NCBI RefSeq assembly: GCF_003326755.1
Contig: NZ_JPWH01000019.1
Location: 21,551-85,550 of the forward strand
Length of the DNA stretch: 64,000 nucleotides
From: Thalassospira profundimaris
Lineage (GTDB): Bacteria > Pseudomonadota > Alphaproteobacteria > Rhodospirillales > Thalassospiraceae
Reading direction: 5' to 3'
Positions within the stretch are counted from its first letter, which is position 1, and each line of letters begins with the position of its first letter. The notes under the pieces are model-generated. The model saw nothing but the letters and a program-made list of their open reading frames with translations, ran no database searches and was not told the DNA's origin. Shown here one piece after another: positions 10,659-17,495 of the stretch. The position numbers and the translations under genes were made by a program.

Positions 10659-11942
10659 ATGGGTGCGATTATTGAAAAAGCACAGGCGGCAATTGATAAA
10701 GTTGATCAGCTTGGCGACCTGGCGGGCAAGATTTTTACCGATTTTGACCGGGAGCGCATCCTGCATGATGCGGCCCATGCCGAAACCCTGGTGGCAAATG
10801 CGCCAACCCCCTTGCCGTTGGCAGGTCTGCTGGTTTCGGTCAAGGATTTGTATGATGAGGCGGGCAAGGTCACGTCGGCGGCCTCCCTGCTGCTGAAGGA
10901 CCGCGCCCCGGCGGCGCGGGATTGCGAAATCATCGCCCGTATCAAGGCGGCAGGGGCGGTGCCCTTTGGCCGCACCAGCATGAGCGAATTTGCCTATTCC
11001 GGTGTGGGGCTGAACCCGCATTATGGAACGCCGGGCAATGTTTTTGATCCGGATGGCATTCCGGGCGGGTCAACATCGGGCGGCGGGTTGACCGTCGCGC
11101 TGGGGCTGGTGGATATTGCGCTGGGTACGGATACCGGCGGATCGGTCCGTATACCCGCGGCCATTAACGGGTTATATGGCTTTAAGGCCAGCCGGTTGCG
11201 CATGTCGGGTGATGGTATTCATCCGCTGGCAAAAAGTTTTGATACGGCAGGCCCGTTGGCGCGCGACCTTGAAACCACGATTGTGGCCTTTGAAGTGATG
11301 GCCGGTATTGCCGTGCCGCCCGCATCGGCCGGTAAGGGCGGGGCCTTGCGCATCGGTGTGCCGGTTAATGCCTTTACCAATGATCTGGATGACCGGGTGA
11401 AACGGGATTTCGAGGCGATTTGTGCCACATTGCGTGCCGCCGGGCATGATCTGGTGGAAATTGATTTGGGATTTGTTGCCGACAATGCGGTGCTCAACAA
11501 AATCCTGGTCTCGGCCGAGGCCCACGACATTTATGCAAACGATTTTGCCAAACTTGAAACCTGTGGGGATCCGCGTGTGTTAAGCCGCATGCGCTTTGCC
11601 GACAGCCTGAGCCTGCAAGACCGTTGCGATGCCTATGCCAGGCGGACGGACGTGATTGCCAGGTTTAATGCGGCGCTGGCGGATGTTGATGTCATGATCG
11701 CGCCGACCCTTGCCATGATGGCCCCCAAGATTAGCGAGGTCGAAGCCGACTTTGACCGGCTGAATGCGATGATGTTGCGCAATACATCCTATCTTAATCT
11801 GGTGGATGCCTGTGCCATTTCGCTTCCGGTGCCGGTTGCCGGGGAAAATGCACCTGCCGCGCTGATGATTGCGGGCATACATGGTCGGGATTTTGCCGTG
11901 CTTGATGTCGCCCGGAAGTTTGATGCGCTGTTGCAGTCCTGA
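10659..11942 (+). CDS. Amidase signature enzyme (GatA/AtzF-like)
   Basis: A 427-residue hydrolase of the amidase-signature family, cleaving a C-N amide bond via a Ser-cisSer-Lys triad. All three are visible: Lys in SVKDLYDEAG, the cis-Ser and nucleophile Ser in PGGSTSGGG followed by GTDTGGSVRIPAA. The start is well supported by AAGGGAGG. It is the last gene of the DUF1445/TRAP/DUF2848 cluster and is likely the step that opens or deamidates the imported compound. It is too short for an allophanate hydrolase with a C-terminal domain, so the substrate is open. Confidence 0.88.
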   Translation: MGAIIEKAQAAIDKVDQLGDLAGKIFTDFDRERILHDAAHAETLVANAPTPLPLAGLLVSVKDLYDEAGKVTSAASLLLKDRAPAARDCEIIARIKAAGAVPFGRTSMSEFAYSGVGLNPHYGTPGNVFDPDGIPGGSTSGGGLTVALGLVDIALGTDTGGSVRIPAAINGLYGFKASRLRMSGDGIHPLAKSFDTAGPLARDLETTIVAFEVMAGIAVPPASAGKGGALRIGVPVNAFTNDLDDRVKRDFEAICATLRAAGHDLVEIDLGFVADNAVLNKILVSAEAHDIYANDFAKLETCGDPRVLSRMRFADSLSLQDRCDAYARRTDVIARFNAALADVDVMIAPTLAMMAPKISEVEADFDRLNAMMLRNTSYLNLVDACAISLPVPVAGENAPAALMIAGIHGRDFAVLDVARKFDALLQS

Positions 11943-11964
11943 ACTTCATTTTTCGGGCATAAGA

Positions 11965-11999
11965 AAAAAGCCGCCGGGCACAATACCAGGCGGCTTTTT
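11965..11999. terminator. Bidirectional terminator between the amidase gene and dps
   Basis: AAAAAGCCGCC / GGCGGCTTTTT with a ~13-nt loop. The A- and T-rich flanks serve both converging genes. Confidence 0.85.
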
Positions 12000-12034
12000 G
12001 TCTTTTTATCGCGGGGTGCGATTGCAATTCGTGA

Positions 12035-12505
12035 TCAGCCTTCCAGCAGCGAACGCAGCATCCAGGCGGTTTTTTCGTGGGTCTGGATGCGCTGGGTCAG
12101 AAGGTCGGCGGTGGCATCGTCATCGGCTTCATCGCACAGCGGATACAGGGCGCGAGCGGTTTTAATCACCGTTTCGTGGCCTTCTACCAGTTGCTTGATC
12201 ATTTCCTTGGCGGCGGGCACACCCTTTTCATCCGCAATCGAGCTTAATTCCGCAAAGGCCGAAAAGCTGCCCGGTGCAAACGCACCGAGGGAGCGAATGC
12301 GCTCTGCCAGTTCGTCAACGGCGGCGGCCAGTTCGGTATATTGCTCTTCAAACATGGTGTGGAGGGTCTGGAACATCGGGCCGGTGACATTCCAGTGGAA
12401 ATTGTGGGTTTTCAGATACAGTGCATAGGAATCCGCCAGCACCCGGCCAAGACCCGATGCAATGTCGGTACGGTTCTGTTCGTTAATACCAATATCAATC
12501 TGCAT
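12035..12505 (-). CDS. dps: Dps-family ferritin-like DNA-protection protein
   Basis: A 156-residue four-helix protein expected to form a dodecamer that oxidises and stores iron and protects DNA. The ferroxidase ligands at the dimer interface are visible: [13 protein letters not shown] (His, His) and [23 protein letters not shown] (Asp/Glu set). The end is [20 protein letters not shown]. The start at 12505 follows AGGAG. A perfect match to one OxyR half-operator lies ~110 bp upstream, suggesting peroxide control. Confidence 0.93.
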   Translation of the reverse strand: MQIDIGINEQNRTDIASGLGRVLADSYALYLKTHNFHWNVTGPMFQTLHTMFEEQYTELAAAVDELAERIRSLGAFAPGSFSAFAELSSIADEKGVPAAKEMIKQLVEGHETVIKTARALYPLCDEADDDATADLLTQRIQTHEKTAWMLRSLLEG

Positions 12506-12613
12506 GTTGTTCTCCTGGTGTCCAAAACGGATGCGACACATGATGTTTTTGGTGATGGCGGTATTATGGTGCAGAATAAAAAATAATGCCAATCAGTACT
12601 TTAATCTTTCTGG

Positions 12614-12628
12614 ATAGATAAAACCTAT
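12614..12628. promoter_or_regulatory. Possible OxyR half-operator upstream of dps
   Basis: ATAGATAAAACCTAT matches the published half-site pattern ATAG-N-T-N3-A-N-CTAT exactly. A second half-site at the usual spacing is not seen. Confidence 0.35.
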
Positions 12629-12754
12629 CAGGACTGCGCTGGTCTCGCCGTTTGGCCGGTCATTTGAGGGATGCCTTGTTTTTGACTTAATTGGCCTTTG
12701 AATTGCCATATATGCCCTGCTTTCCAGCCTTATTCCTCTGGCACATTCATCACT

Positions 12755-12916
12755 GTCAGCAGCACATATCGCCGGAACATTATGTCCCCCTCAATCGTAT
12801 CCGGCCTGCTCTCTTCGTCCCCCCGTTCGAGAGCGAATAGCTGCTAAAAGCTGACAGGTCTCCCCAAGACCATTAGACCCCAAAATGGGGGCGGGTAGTC
12901 CCGCCCTCTTTTTTTT
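12755..12916 (+). ncRNA. Candidate sRNA unit A (most diverged)
   Basis: Hairpins in order: GCCGG/CCGGC enclosing a CCCCCTC tract (~12771-12807), GCTCTC/GAGAGC with a TCCCCCC loop (~12810-12836), GGTCT-CCCCA-AGACC (12857-12871), and the terminator GGGCGGG-TAGT-CCCGCCC plus TCTTTTTTTT (12889-12916). The 5' end is set by analogy with later units. A TTGACT...CATATA pair near 12682-12712 could also drive transcription. Expression is not shown. Confidence 0.6.
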
Positions 12917-13029
12917 GAGGTTCGGTTAATTTCATAAGAATTCAAAATTTGTTCCTACCGCCTTAATTTGCCCTGAAATTGCCTTGAAAGGCCGGATTTC
13001 ATGCCGCAATCGGCGCTCATAGTCTTTTC

Positions 13030-13211
13030 TGTCGAACGCAGCACGCCAGGCGATACGCCCCTCCCTCGTAAGACGCCGGGCCTGACATCGTTGTCCCCAA
13101 CAACGTTCTGCACCCCACAGGCCAAGTGCCCATGTGTTCGGCTGGTCTCCCCAAGACCATCTGTCCCCCAAAAAAAGCGAGCCAGGTTCCCCCGACCTGT
13201 CTCGTTTTTTT
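13030..13211 (+). ncRNA. Candidate sRNA unit B
   Basis: GGCG/CGCC with inner ACG/CGT and loop CCCCTCCCT (~13049-13077), CGTTGT-CCCCA-ACAACG (~13088-13104), GGTCT-CCCCA-AGACC (13144-13158), then the terminator CGAG-C-CAGGT / ACCTG-T-CTCG with a TCCCCCG loop and seven Ts (13178-13211). The stems differ in sequence from other units but keep pairing, while the C-rich loops persist. Confidence 0.65.
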
Positions 13212-13329
13212 GTGCCCGGCTTCAAGGTCAATCCCGGCAATGGCGTGTGACACAATCATGCCGCAAAGTGTCATGAAATGGCCCCGAGTGATCATTTTTC
13301 CTGCCGCAATCACCGGGCATCTTCTTACC

Positions 13330-13520
13330 TGTCGGACGCGATGACAACCGGCTTGGTGCCTCCCTCACCATATGCTGGCGACCTGATGGCAAGTCCCCCC
13401 CCCCCCCAAGAAAGCCATCGCTCCCAGGGTCATTAATTCCGCGTCCGTATGGTCTCCCCAAGACCATCTGTCCCCAAGAAATGGCGAAGCAGGTTCCCCC
13501 ACCTGCTTCGCTTTTCTTTT
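13330..13520 (+). ncRNA. Candidate sRNA unit C, with a 13-C loop
   Basis: GGTG-CCTCCCT-CACC near 13355, then GATGGC/GCCATC whose loop holds thirteen consecutive Cs (13395-13407), GGTCT-CCCCA-AGACC (13451-13465), and the terminator GCGAAGCAGGT-TCCCCC-ACCTGCTTCGC plus T-rich tail (13484-13520). The homopolymer makes this loop length prone to slippage. Confidence 0.65.
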
Positions 13521-13703
13521 ACCCCTTGGGGGTGTGGCGAAACGGTTGGCCGGCAGATGGTCGCAACATTGTGAAGCGGCTTTATCCTTGCGCATAGTTG
13601 CGAAATTTCATCGCGCTGTAGGGGCACAAAAATGCCTCAAAACGGCATGAAATGGCCCCAACTGCCCGGTTTTCCTGCCGTATTTAAGGGGCATATTCAT
13701 CCT

Positions 13704-13876
13704 TACCGAACACGATGTACCGGTGCGGTGCCCTCCCTCCCCAACCACCGGGACCGGAATAGCGGCTCCCCCCCGGCTATTCATCCCCCCACGGTCTGTT
13801 CCGTGTTCGGTCGGTCTCCCCAAGACCATCTGTCCCCAAACGGGGTGGGTTTCCCTGACCCACCCCGTTTTCTTTT
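13704..13876 (+). ncRNA. Candidate sRNA unit D
   Basis: It has the GGTG/C-rich hairpin, AATAGC/GCTATT with a C-rich loop (~13758-13781), GGTCT-CCCCA-AGACC (13813-13827), and the terminator CGGGGTGGGT / ACCCACCCCG with TTTTCTTTT (13841-13876). The terminator stem is unrelated in sequence to that of units C, E and F. Confidence 0.65.
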
Positions 13877-14022
13877 GTCTTGTGGGCCGTTTGCAAGGGA
13901 TGCGCGGACATGTGGTGCCAATAATGAACCTGTGGGGAATGTGGCAGAATCGGGCGATAAAAGTCGCTAAATGGCCTTGGGCTTCCGGTTTTCCTGCCGC
14001 ATTTACGGGGCATATTCATTCT

Positions 14023-14200
14023 TGTCGAACACGATGTACCGGTGCGGTGCCCTCCCTCACCAACCACCGGAACCGGAATAGCGGCTCCCCTCCGGCTATT
14101 CATCCCTCAACGGTCTGCTCCGTGTTCGGCAGGGCTCCCCAAGACCATCTGTCCCCAAGAAATGGCGAAGCAGGTTCCCCCACCTGCTTCGCTTTTCTTT
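14023..14200 (+). ncRNA. Candidate sRNA unit E
   Basis: Same order of hairpins as unit F. The anchor hairpin has one change (GGGCT for GGTCT at 14132), which breaks one base pair, so this copy may be weakened. Terminator at 14165-14200 with a TCCCCC loop. Confidence 0.63.
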
Positions 14201-14395
14201 GGCCCTTGGGCGTCGCGGGCAAAAGAGATGCCAAGCAGGTGATCGCGGCGTTGTGAAGACAAATCGCTTTATTTTAGCCTTGCGGATAGTTGCGAAATTT
14301 CCGGATGATGTTGTGGCACAATAATGCCTCAAAACGGCATGAAATGGCCCTAACTGTCCGGTTTTCCTGCCGTATTCACGGGGCATATTCATCCT

Positions 14396-14573
14396 TACCG
14401 AACACGATGTACCGGTGCGGTGCCCTCCCTCACCAACCACCGGGACCGGAATAGCGGCTCCCCTCCGGCTATTCATCCCTCAACGGTCTGTTCCGTGTTC
14501 GGCAGGTCTCCCCAAGACCATCTGTCCCCAAGAAATGGCGAAGCAGGTTCCCCCACCTGCTTCGCTTTTCTTT
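14396..14573 (+). ncRNA. Candidate sRNA unit F (best-formed copy)
   Basis: Four hairpins expose C-rich loops: CCGGT-GC-GGTG/CACC-AACC-ACCGG with loop CCCTCCCT (14412-14443), AATAGC/GCTATT with CTCCCCT (14450-14473), GGTCT-CCCCA-AGACC (14505-14519), and the terminator GCGAAGCAGGT-TCCCCC-ACCTGCTTCGC with T-tail (14538-14573). A conserved CATATT (14384-14389) upstream could be the -10; no clear TTGACA-type -35 is seen. The loops are complementary to GGAGG-type ribosome sites. Confidence 0.68.
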
Positions 14574-14768
14574 GGCCCTTGGGCGTCGCGGGCAAAAGAG
14601 ATGCCAAGCAGGTGATCGCGGCGTTGTGAAGACAAATCGCTTTATTTTAGCCTTGCGGATAGTTGCGAAATTTCCGGATGATGTTGTGGCACAATAATGC
14701 CTCAAAACGGCATGAAATGGCCCTAACTGTCCGGTTTTCCTGCCGTATTCACGGGGCATATTCATCCT

Positions 14769-14939
14769 TACCGAACACGATGTACCGGTGCGGTGCCCTC
14801 CCTCACCAACCACCGGGACCGGAATAGCGGCTCCCCTCCGGCTATTCATCCCCCACGGTCTGTTCCGTGTTCGGTCGGTCTCCCCAAGACCATCTGTCCC
14901 CCTCCGGGGTGGGTCCTTTGACCCACCCCGTTTTCTTTT
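14769..14939 (+). ncRNA. Candidate sRNA unit G
   Basis: Nearly identical to unit F up to the anchor hairpin (14877-14891), then it switches to the CGGGGTGGGT-type terminator like unit D (14905-14939). The junction suggests recombination between units. It ends 36 bp before the convergent cyclase gene. Confidence 0.65.
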
Positions 14940-14974
14940 GTCGCCTGTTGGCAGGGTATTTGTCGCGACGTGTT

Positions 14975-16327
14975 CTAGATCGCCCCATTGTGAAAGGCAT
15001 GATGGCTGGTGCTGAAAATCGGGGTGGGGCGGGTGCGTCCGCGCACGGTAACGTCGCCCTGACGCGTCCAGATCGCGGCAAAGGAATGGTCCTTGCAGTG
15101 GGTCACGGTTGCTTCTGATGCCAGAATGTAGGTGCCGTATTGTTTGTTCAGCGGTTCCAGCCTGGCCGCGATATTGACGGTATCGCCATGCACGGTGAAG
15201 GTCAGGCGGTTTTCGCTGCCAATGGCACCCACAATGATGTCGCCGGTATTGATGCCGCACCGGGTTTTGAGTTTGCTACCGTGACAAAAATTCCGGGTTT
15301 CACACAGCTTTTGAATTTCCAGGGCGGTTTTTACCGCACTTTCGGCATGGTTGGCATCGGGTTTCAGGGCGTTAAAGGTGATCAGCATGGCATCGCCCTG
15401 GAACTGGGTGATTACACCGCCAAATTTTTCGATAATGGCGCTGGTGGCGGCGAAATATTCGTTGAGCATCCGGGCCAGCTCCGCCGGACGCAGTTTTTCG
15501 GAAATGGTGGAAAAGCCTTCTATATCGGTGAACATGATGGTCGCATGGACCGCTTCGCCGTCGCCAGGGCGTATTTGCTGGTCGGCATGGGTAATGCGGT
15601 CCGCCACCTCGCGCGAGACAAAGCGTGACAGGTCACGCACGGCGATTTCCTCGCTAACCGCACGCCTGAAGGAACGCTGGGCACGCAGAACGGCAATAGC
15701 CAGCACGCCCGAGACCATTACGATGGAAATGATCTTGTCGATTTCGGCGCCGATCAGAATCGAATTCGAGGTCAGGTAAGTAACATAATCGCGCGTGATC
15801 ATGCTGTGGCCGCCCTCGCTCCAGAGGACATAAAACACCAGGGCCAGCCAGCCAAACGCGGCACTGGCCCCGGCAAGCAGAATGTAGCGCGGGTCAAACC
15901 GCAGGGCGCGCAACGAGATGAAGATGAACACATACATCATTGTTGGCGCCTTGAGATAAAAGCTGGCGGGCTGCATGTACTGGATGTGAAAGCTCCAGAT
16001 CAGCACCATCAGCAGGCTGATATCGGCAATGACCGACAGGGTTAAAACCCAGGCGGGCAAATTGATGCGATAAGACAGAACCAGACGGGTGAAGGTGATG
16101 ATGAAATACAGACCCAGCGCCCAGGGGACCGGATGGAAACCGTCGCTCATGGCGGTTTTGGGGGCAAGGGCATACAGGGTGGCAAAAATGGTCACGAGTA
16201 TGAGTTGCACCCAGCCAATCAACTGTTCGCTTTTGCTTTGCTGGGCGGTTATGGCGGTATTGACCCGCTCGGGCAGGCTGTTTTCCGGTGTCCGGCCAAA
16301 CAGAAATTCGGAAATATTGTTTTTCAT
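14975..16327 (-). CDS. Membrane-bound class III adenylate/guanylate cyclase
   Basis: A 450-residue protein: about six hydrophobic segments in the first ~220 residues (e.g. WVQLILVTIFATLYAL, WALGLYFIITFTRLVL, WVLTLSVIADISLLMVLIW, MYVFIFISL), then a cyclase homology domain. Metal-binding Asp residues are in IMFTDIEGFS and QGDAMLITFN; the transition-state Asn/Arg are in VHGDTVNIAARLE. The base-specifying lysine normally in (V/I)xKFxGD is Gln here (ITQFQGD), so the nucleotide used is uncertain. It is convergent with the sRNA array and downstream of the AbcR-like pair. Confidence 0.88.
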   Translation of the reverse strand: MKNNISEFLFGRTPENSLPERVNTAITAQQSKSEQLIGWVQLILVTIFATLYALAPKTAMSDGFHPVPWALGLYFIITFTRLVLSYRINLPAWVLTLSVIADISLLMVLIWSFHIQYMQPASFYLKAPTMMYVFIFISLRALRFDPRYILLAGASAAFGWLALVFYVLWSEGGHSMITRDYVTYLTSNSILIGAEIDKIISIVMVSGVLAIAVLRAQRSFRRAVSEEIAVRDLSRFVSREVADRITHADQQIRPGDGEAVHATIMFTDIEGFSTISEKLRPAELARMLNEYFAATSAIIEKFGGVITQFQGDAMLITFNALKPDANHAESAVKTALEIQKLCETRNFCHGSKLKTRCGINTGDIIVGAIGSENRLTFTVHGDTVNIAARLEPLNKQYGTYILASEATVTHCKDHSFAAIWTRQGDVTVRGRTRPTPIFSTSHHAFHNGAI

Positions 16328-16571
16328 CAATCTGTCCCGTTTTTATGCCGGATCATAGTGATCGCTGTTGTTTGGCCTGCCAAGTCAGAGCTTTACACAG
16401 GACTTCACCTTTGTGTGTCGTTGCTCCTGCGGCCAGATGGGGACAAAGGGAATATTAACGGCCTTTTATCACGATCTGGGCAAAAGCATTTTACGATGGG
16501 TATGGATGGAAAAGGACGGGGCGGTAAAATGGCTTTCCAGGCGTCCACCGGTCATTAAGCGGATTTTGGAC

Positions 16572-16746
16572 AAAAAAAAGCCGGGCATCAATGTGCCCGG
16601 CAAGTTTATCAGGGAGGCTTCACGTCTGGGAGACGTAGGACCCCTCTCGGGGCCCTGGGTAAGCCGGGCAGGGCGCCCGGCTAAGACCGAAAAAACGGTC
16701 AGGGAGAAAACTCTGTACCGCGGTGCGGCGTTCACCGCTGCGGTTC
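16572..16746 (-). ncRNA. AbcR-like sRNA, copy 2
   Basis: Read on the minus strand: -10-like TATTTT (16754-16759), several hairpins (GACCG/CGGTC; AGCCGGGC/GCCCGGCT), then ACGTCT-CCC-AGACGT (16622-16636) exposing CUCCCA, a free GCCTCCCTG tract, and a terminator GCCGGGCA/TGCCCGGC plus eight Ts (16572-16601). A hairpin with CUCCCA, a second single-stranded CUCCC and a terminator are the features of alpha-r15/AbcR RNAs. The 5' end is estimated. Confidence 0.68.
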
Positions 16747-16807
16747 GAGAGACAAAATAGCGATTTGACCGGCGAATACCACTGACAAATTGCTTTTTCT
16801 GCCATGC

Positions 16808-16824
16808 ACAAAACGCATGTTTGT
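16808..16824. promoter_or_regulatory. Inverted repeat ACAAA-N7-TTTGT upstream of AbcR-like copy 2
   Basis: A perfect 5-bp dyad lies ~50-70 bp upstream of the presumed promoter of copy 2. LysR-type regulators bind such interrupted dyads, and the LsrB/VtlR-like gene is adjacent. No equivalent was found in front of copy 1, so this is tentative. Confidence 0.3.
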
Positions 16825-16949
16825 CGACTAAGTTCCCGTTTTTAATTAAGTATCTGAAATTAAATAATTTTGTTGTGATTAAAATTTAGCATATACGCAA
16901 AAACCATTATGTTCCATTCCCTTGACGGAGAATATGACCGCGCGTGAGC

Positions 16950-17122
16950 AAAAAAAACGGCAGCCTTGGCGGGCTGCCGTAGAGTCTCAACAGGGAGGCT
17001 TTAACGTCTGGGAGACGTGGAATCGCTTGGATTCCAGCCAAATAACGTTTTGGCAGGACGCCCCGGAACGGGGAAGAAGAAGATGAAAAAAAGTCTTTGG
17101 TCTTGCGCGGGGCAACAACCAC
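16950..17122 (-). ncRNA. AbcR-like sRNA, copy 1
   Basis: Minus strand: -10 TATATT (17130-17135), a CCCCG/CGGGG hairpin, ACGTCT-CCC-AGACGT (17004-17018), a GCCTCCCTG tract (16992-17000), and the terminator ACGGCAGCC/GGCTGCCGT with seven or eight Ts (16950-16980). The distance from -10 to terminator end (~180 nt) is the same as in copy 2. The terminator stems differ in sequence, but the hairpin and CCTCCC tract are identical. Confidence 0.7.
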
Positions 17123-17437
17123 AAGTGAAAATATAGATGGCTGTTGTTTCGTTTAAAAATGGAAAAGATACAATTCAACCATGCGTAGGGCGCATGGCAA
17201 AAAAGTGTCAGTAAAATGAAGCTATTATGACGACGCGGCTGTTTTAATTGTGCGCCGCGGCAGCAAATTCGGGACCGCACGGATGTCATTCTTAATCGGC
17301 AGGGCGGCTGAAGAACAGTATTGAAGCCAGGGAATCGATTACTGGTTGCCCGGTCAGTTATACATCGTTTGTGACGCGAGCAGGGACATAACCGGTTTAA
17401 TTATGCTCATTTTCGGATAGGCAAATGTCCGGATATG

Positions 17438-17473
17438 CAAAACCCGGCAGATATGTTGACCTGCCGGGTTTTG
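17438..17473 (-). terminator. Terminator of the LsrB-like LysR gene
   Basis: CAAAACCCGGCAG / CTGCCGGGTTTTG inverted repeat, 23 bp after the stop codon. T/A flanks allow use in both directions. Confidence 0.8.
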
Positions 17474-17495
17474 CGGGAGAGGAGGCGGTTTCGCA

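Larger units (their letters stand above)
12755..14939 (+). repeat. Seven-copy tandem array of C-rich-loop RNA units
   Basis: A 2.2-kb stretch without credible genes, made of seven diverged copies of one unit. The anchor hairpin GGTCT-CCCCA-AGACC, followed by ATCTGTCCCC or a close variant, begins at 12857, 13144, 13451, 13813, 14132, 14505 and 14877. Intervals are 287, 307, 362, 319, 373 and 372 bp. Every unit ends in a GC-rich hairpin plus T-run on the plus strand. The last three units are nearly identical over long stretches. Short ORFs inside are repeat-derived, low-complexity and interrupted, so I treat the region as RNA genes. Confidence 0.85.

Noticed and set aside
12755..14939. CRISPR array
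   Set aside because: Repeat period is 280-370 bp with diverged units and no short repeat/unique spacer pattern; no cas genes nearby.
13001..15015. Several 60-180 residue ORFs in the repeat region on both strands (proline/arginine-rich)
   Set aside because: They recur with the 372-bp repeat, have no family resemblance, shift frame between copies and run through terminators; RNA genes explain the region better.
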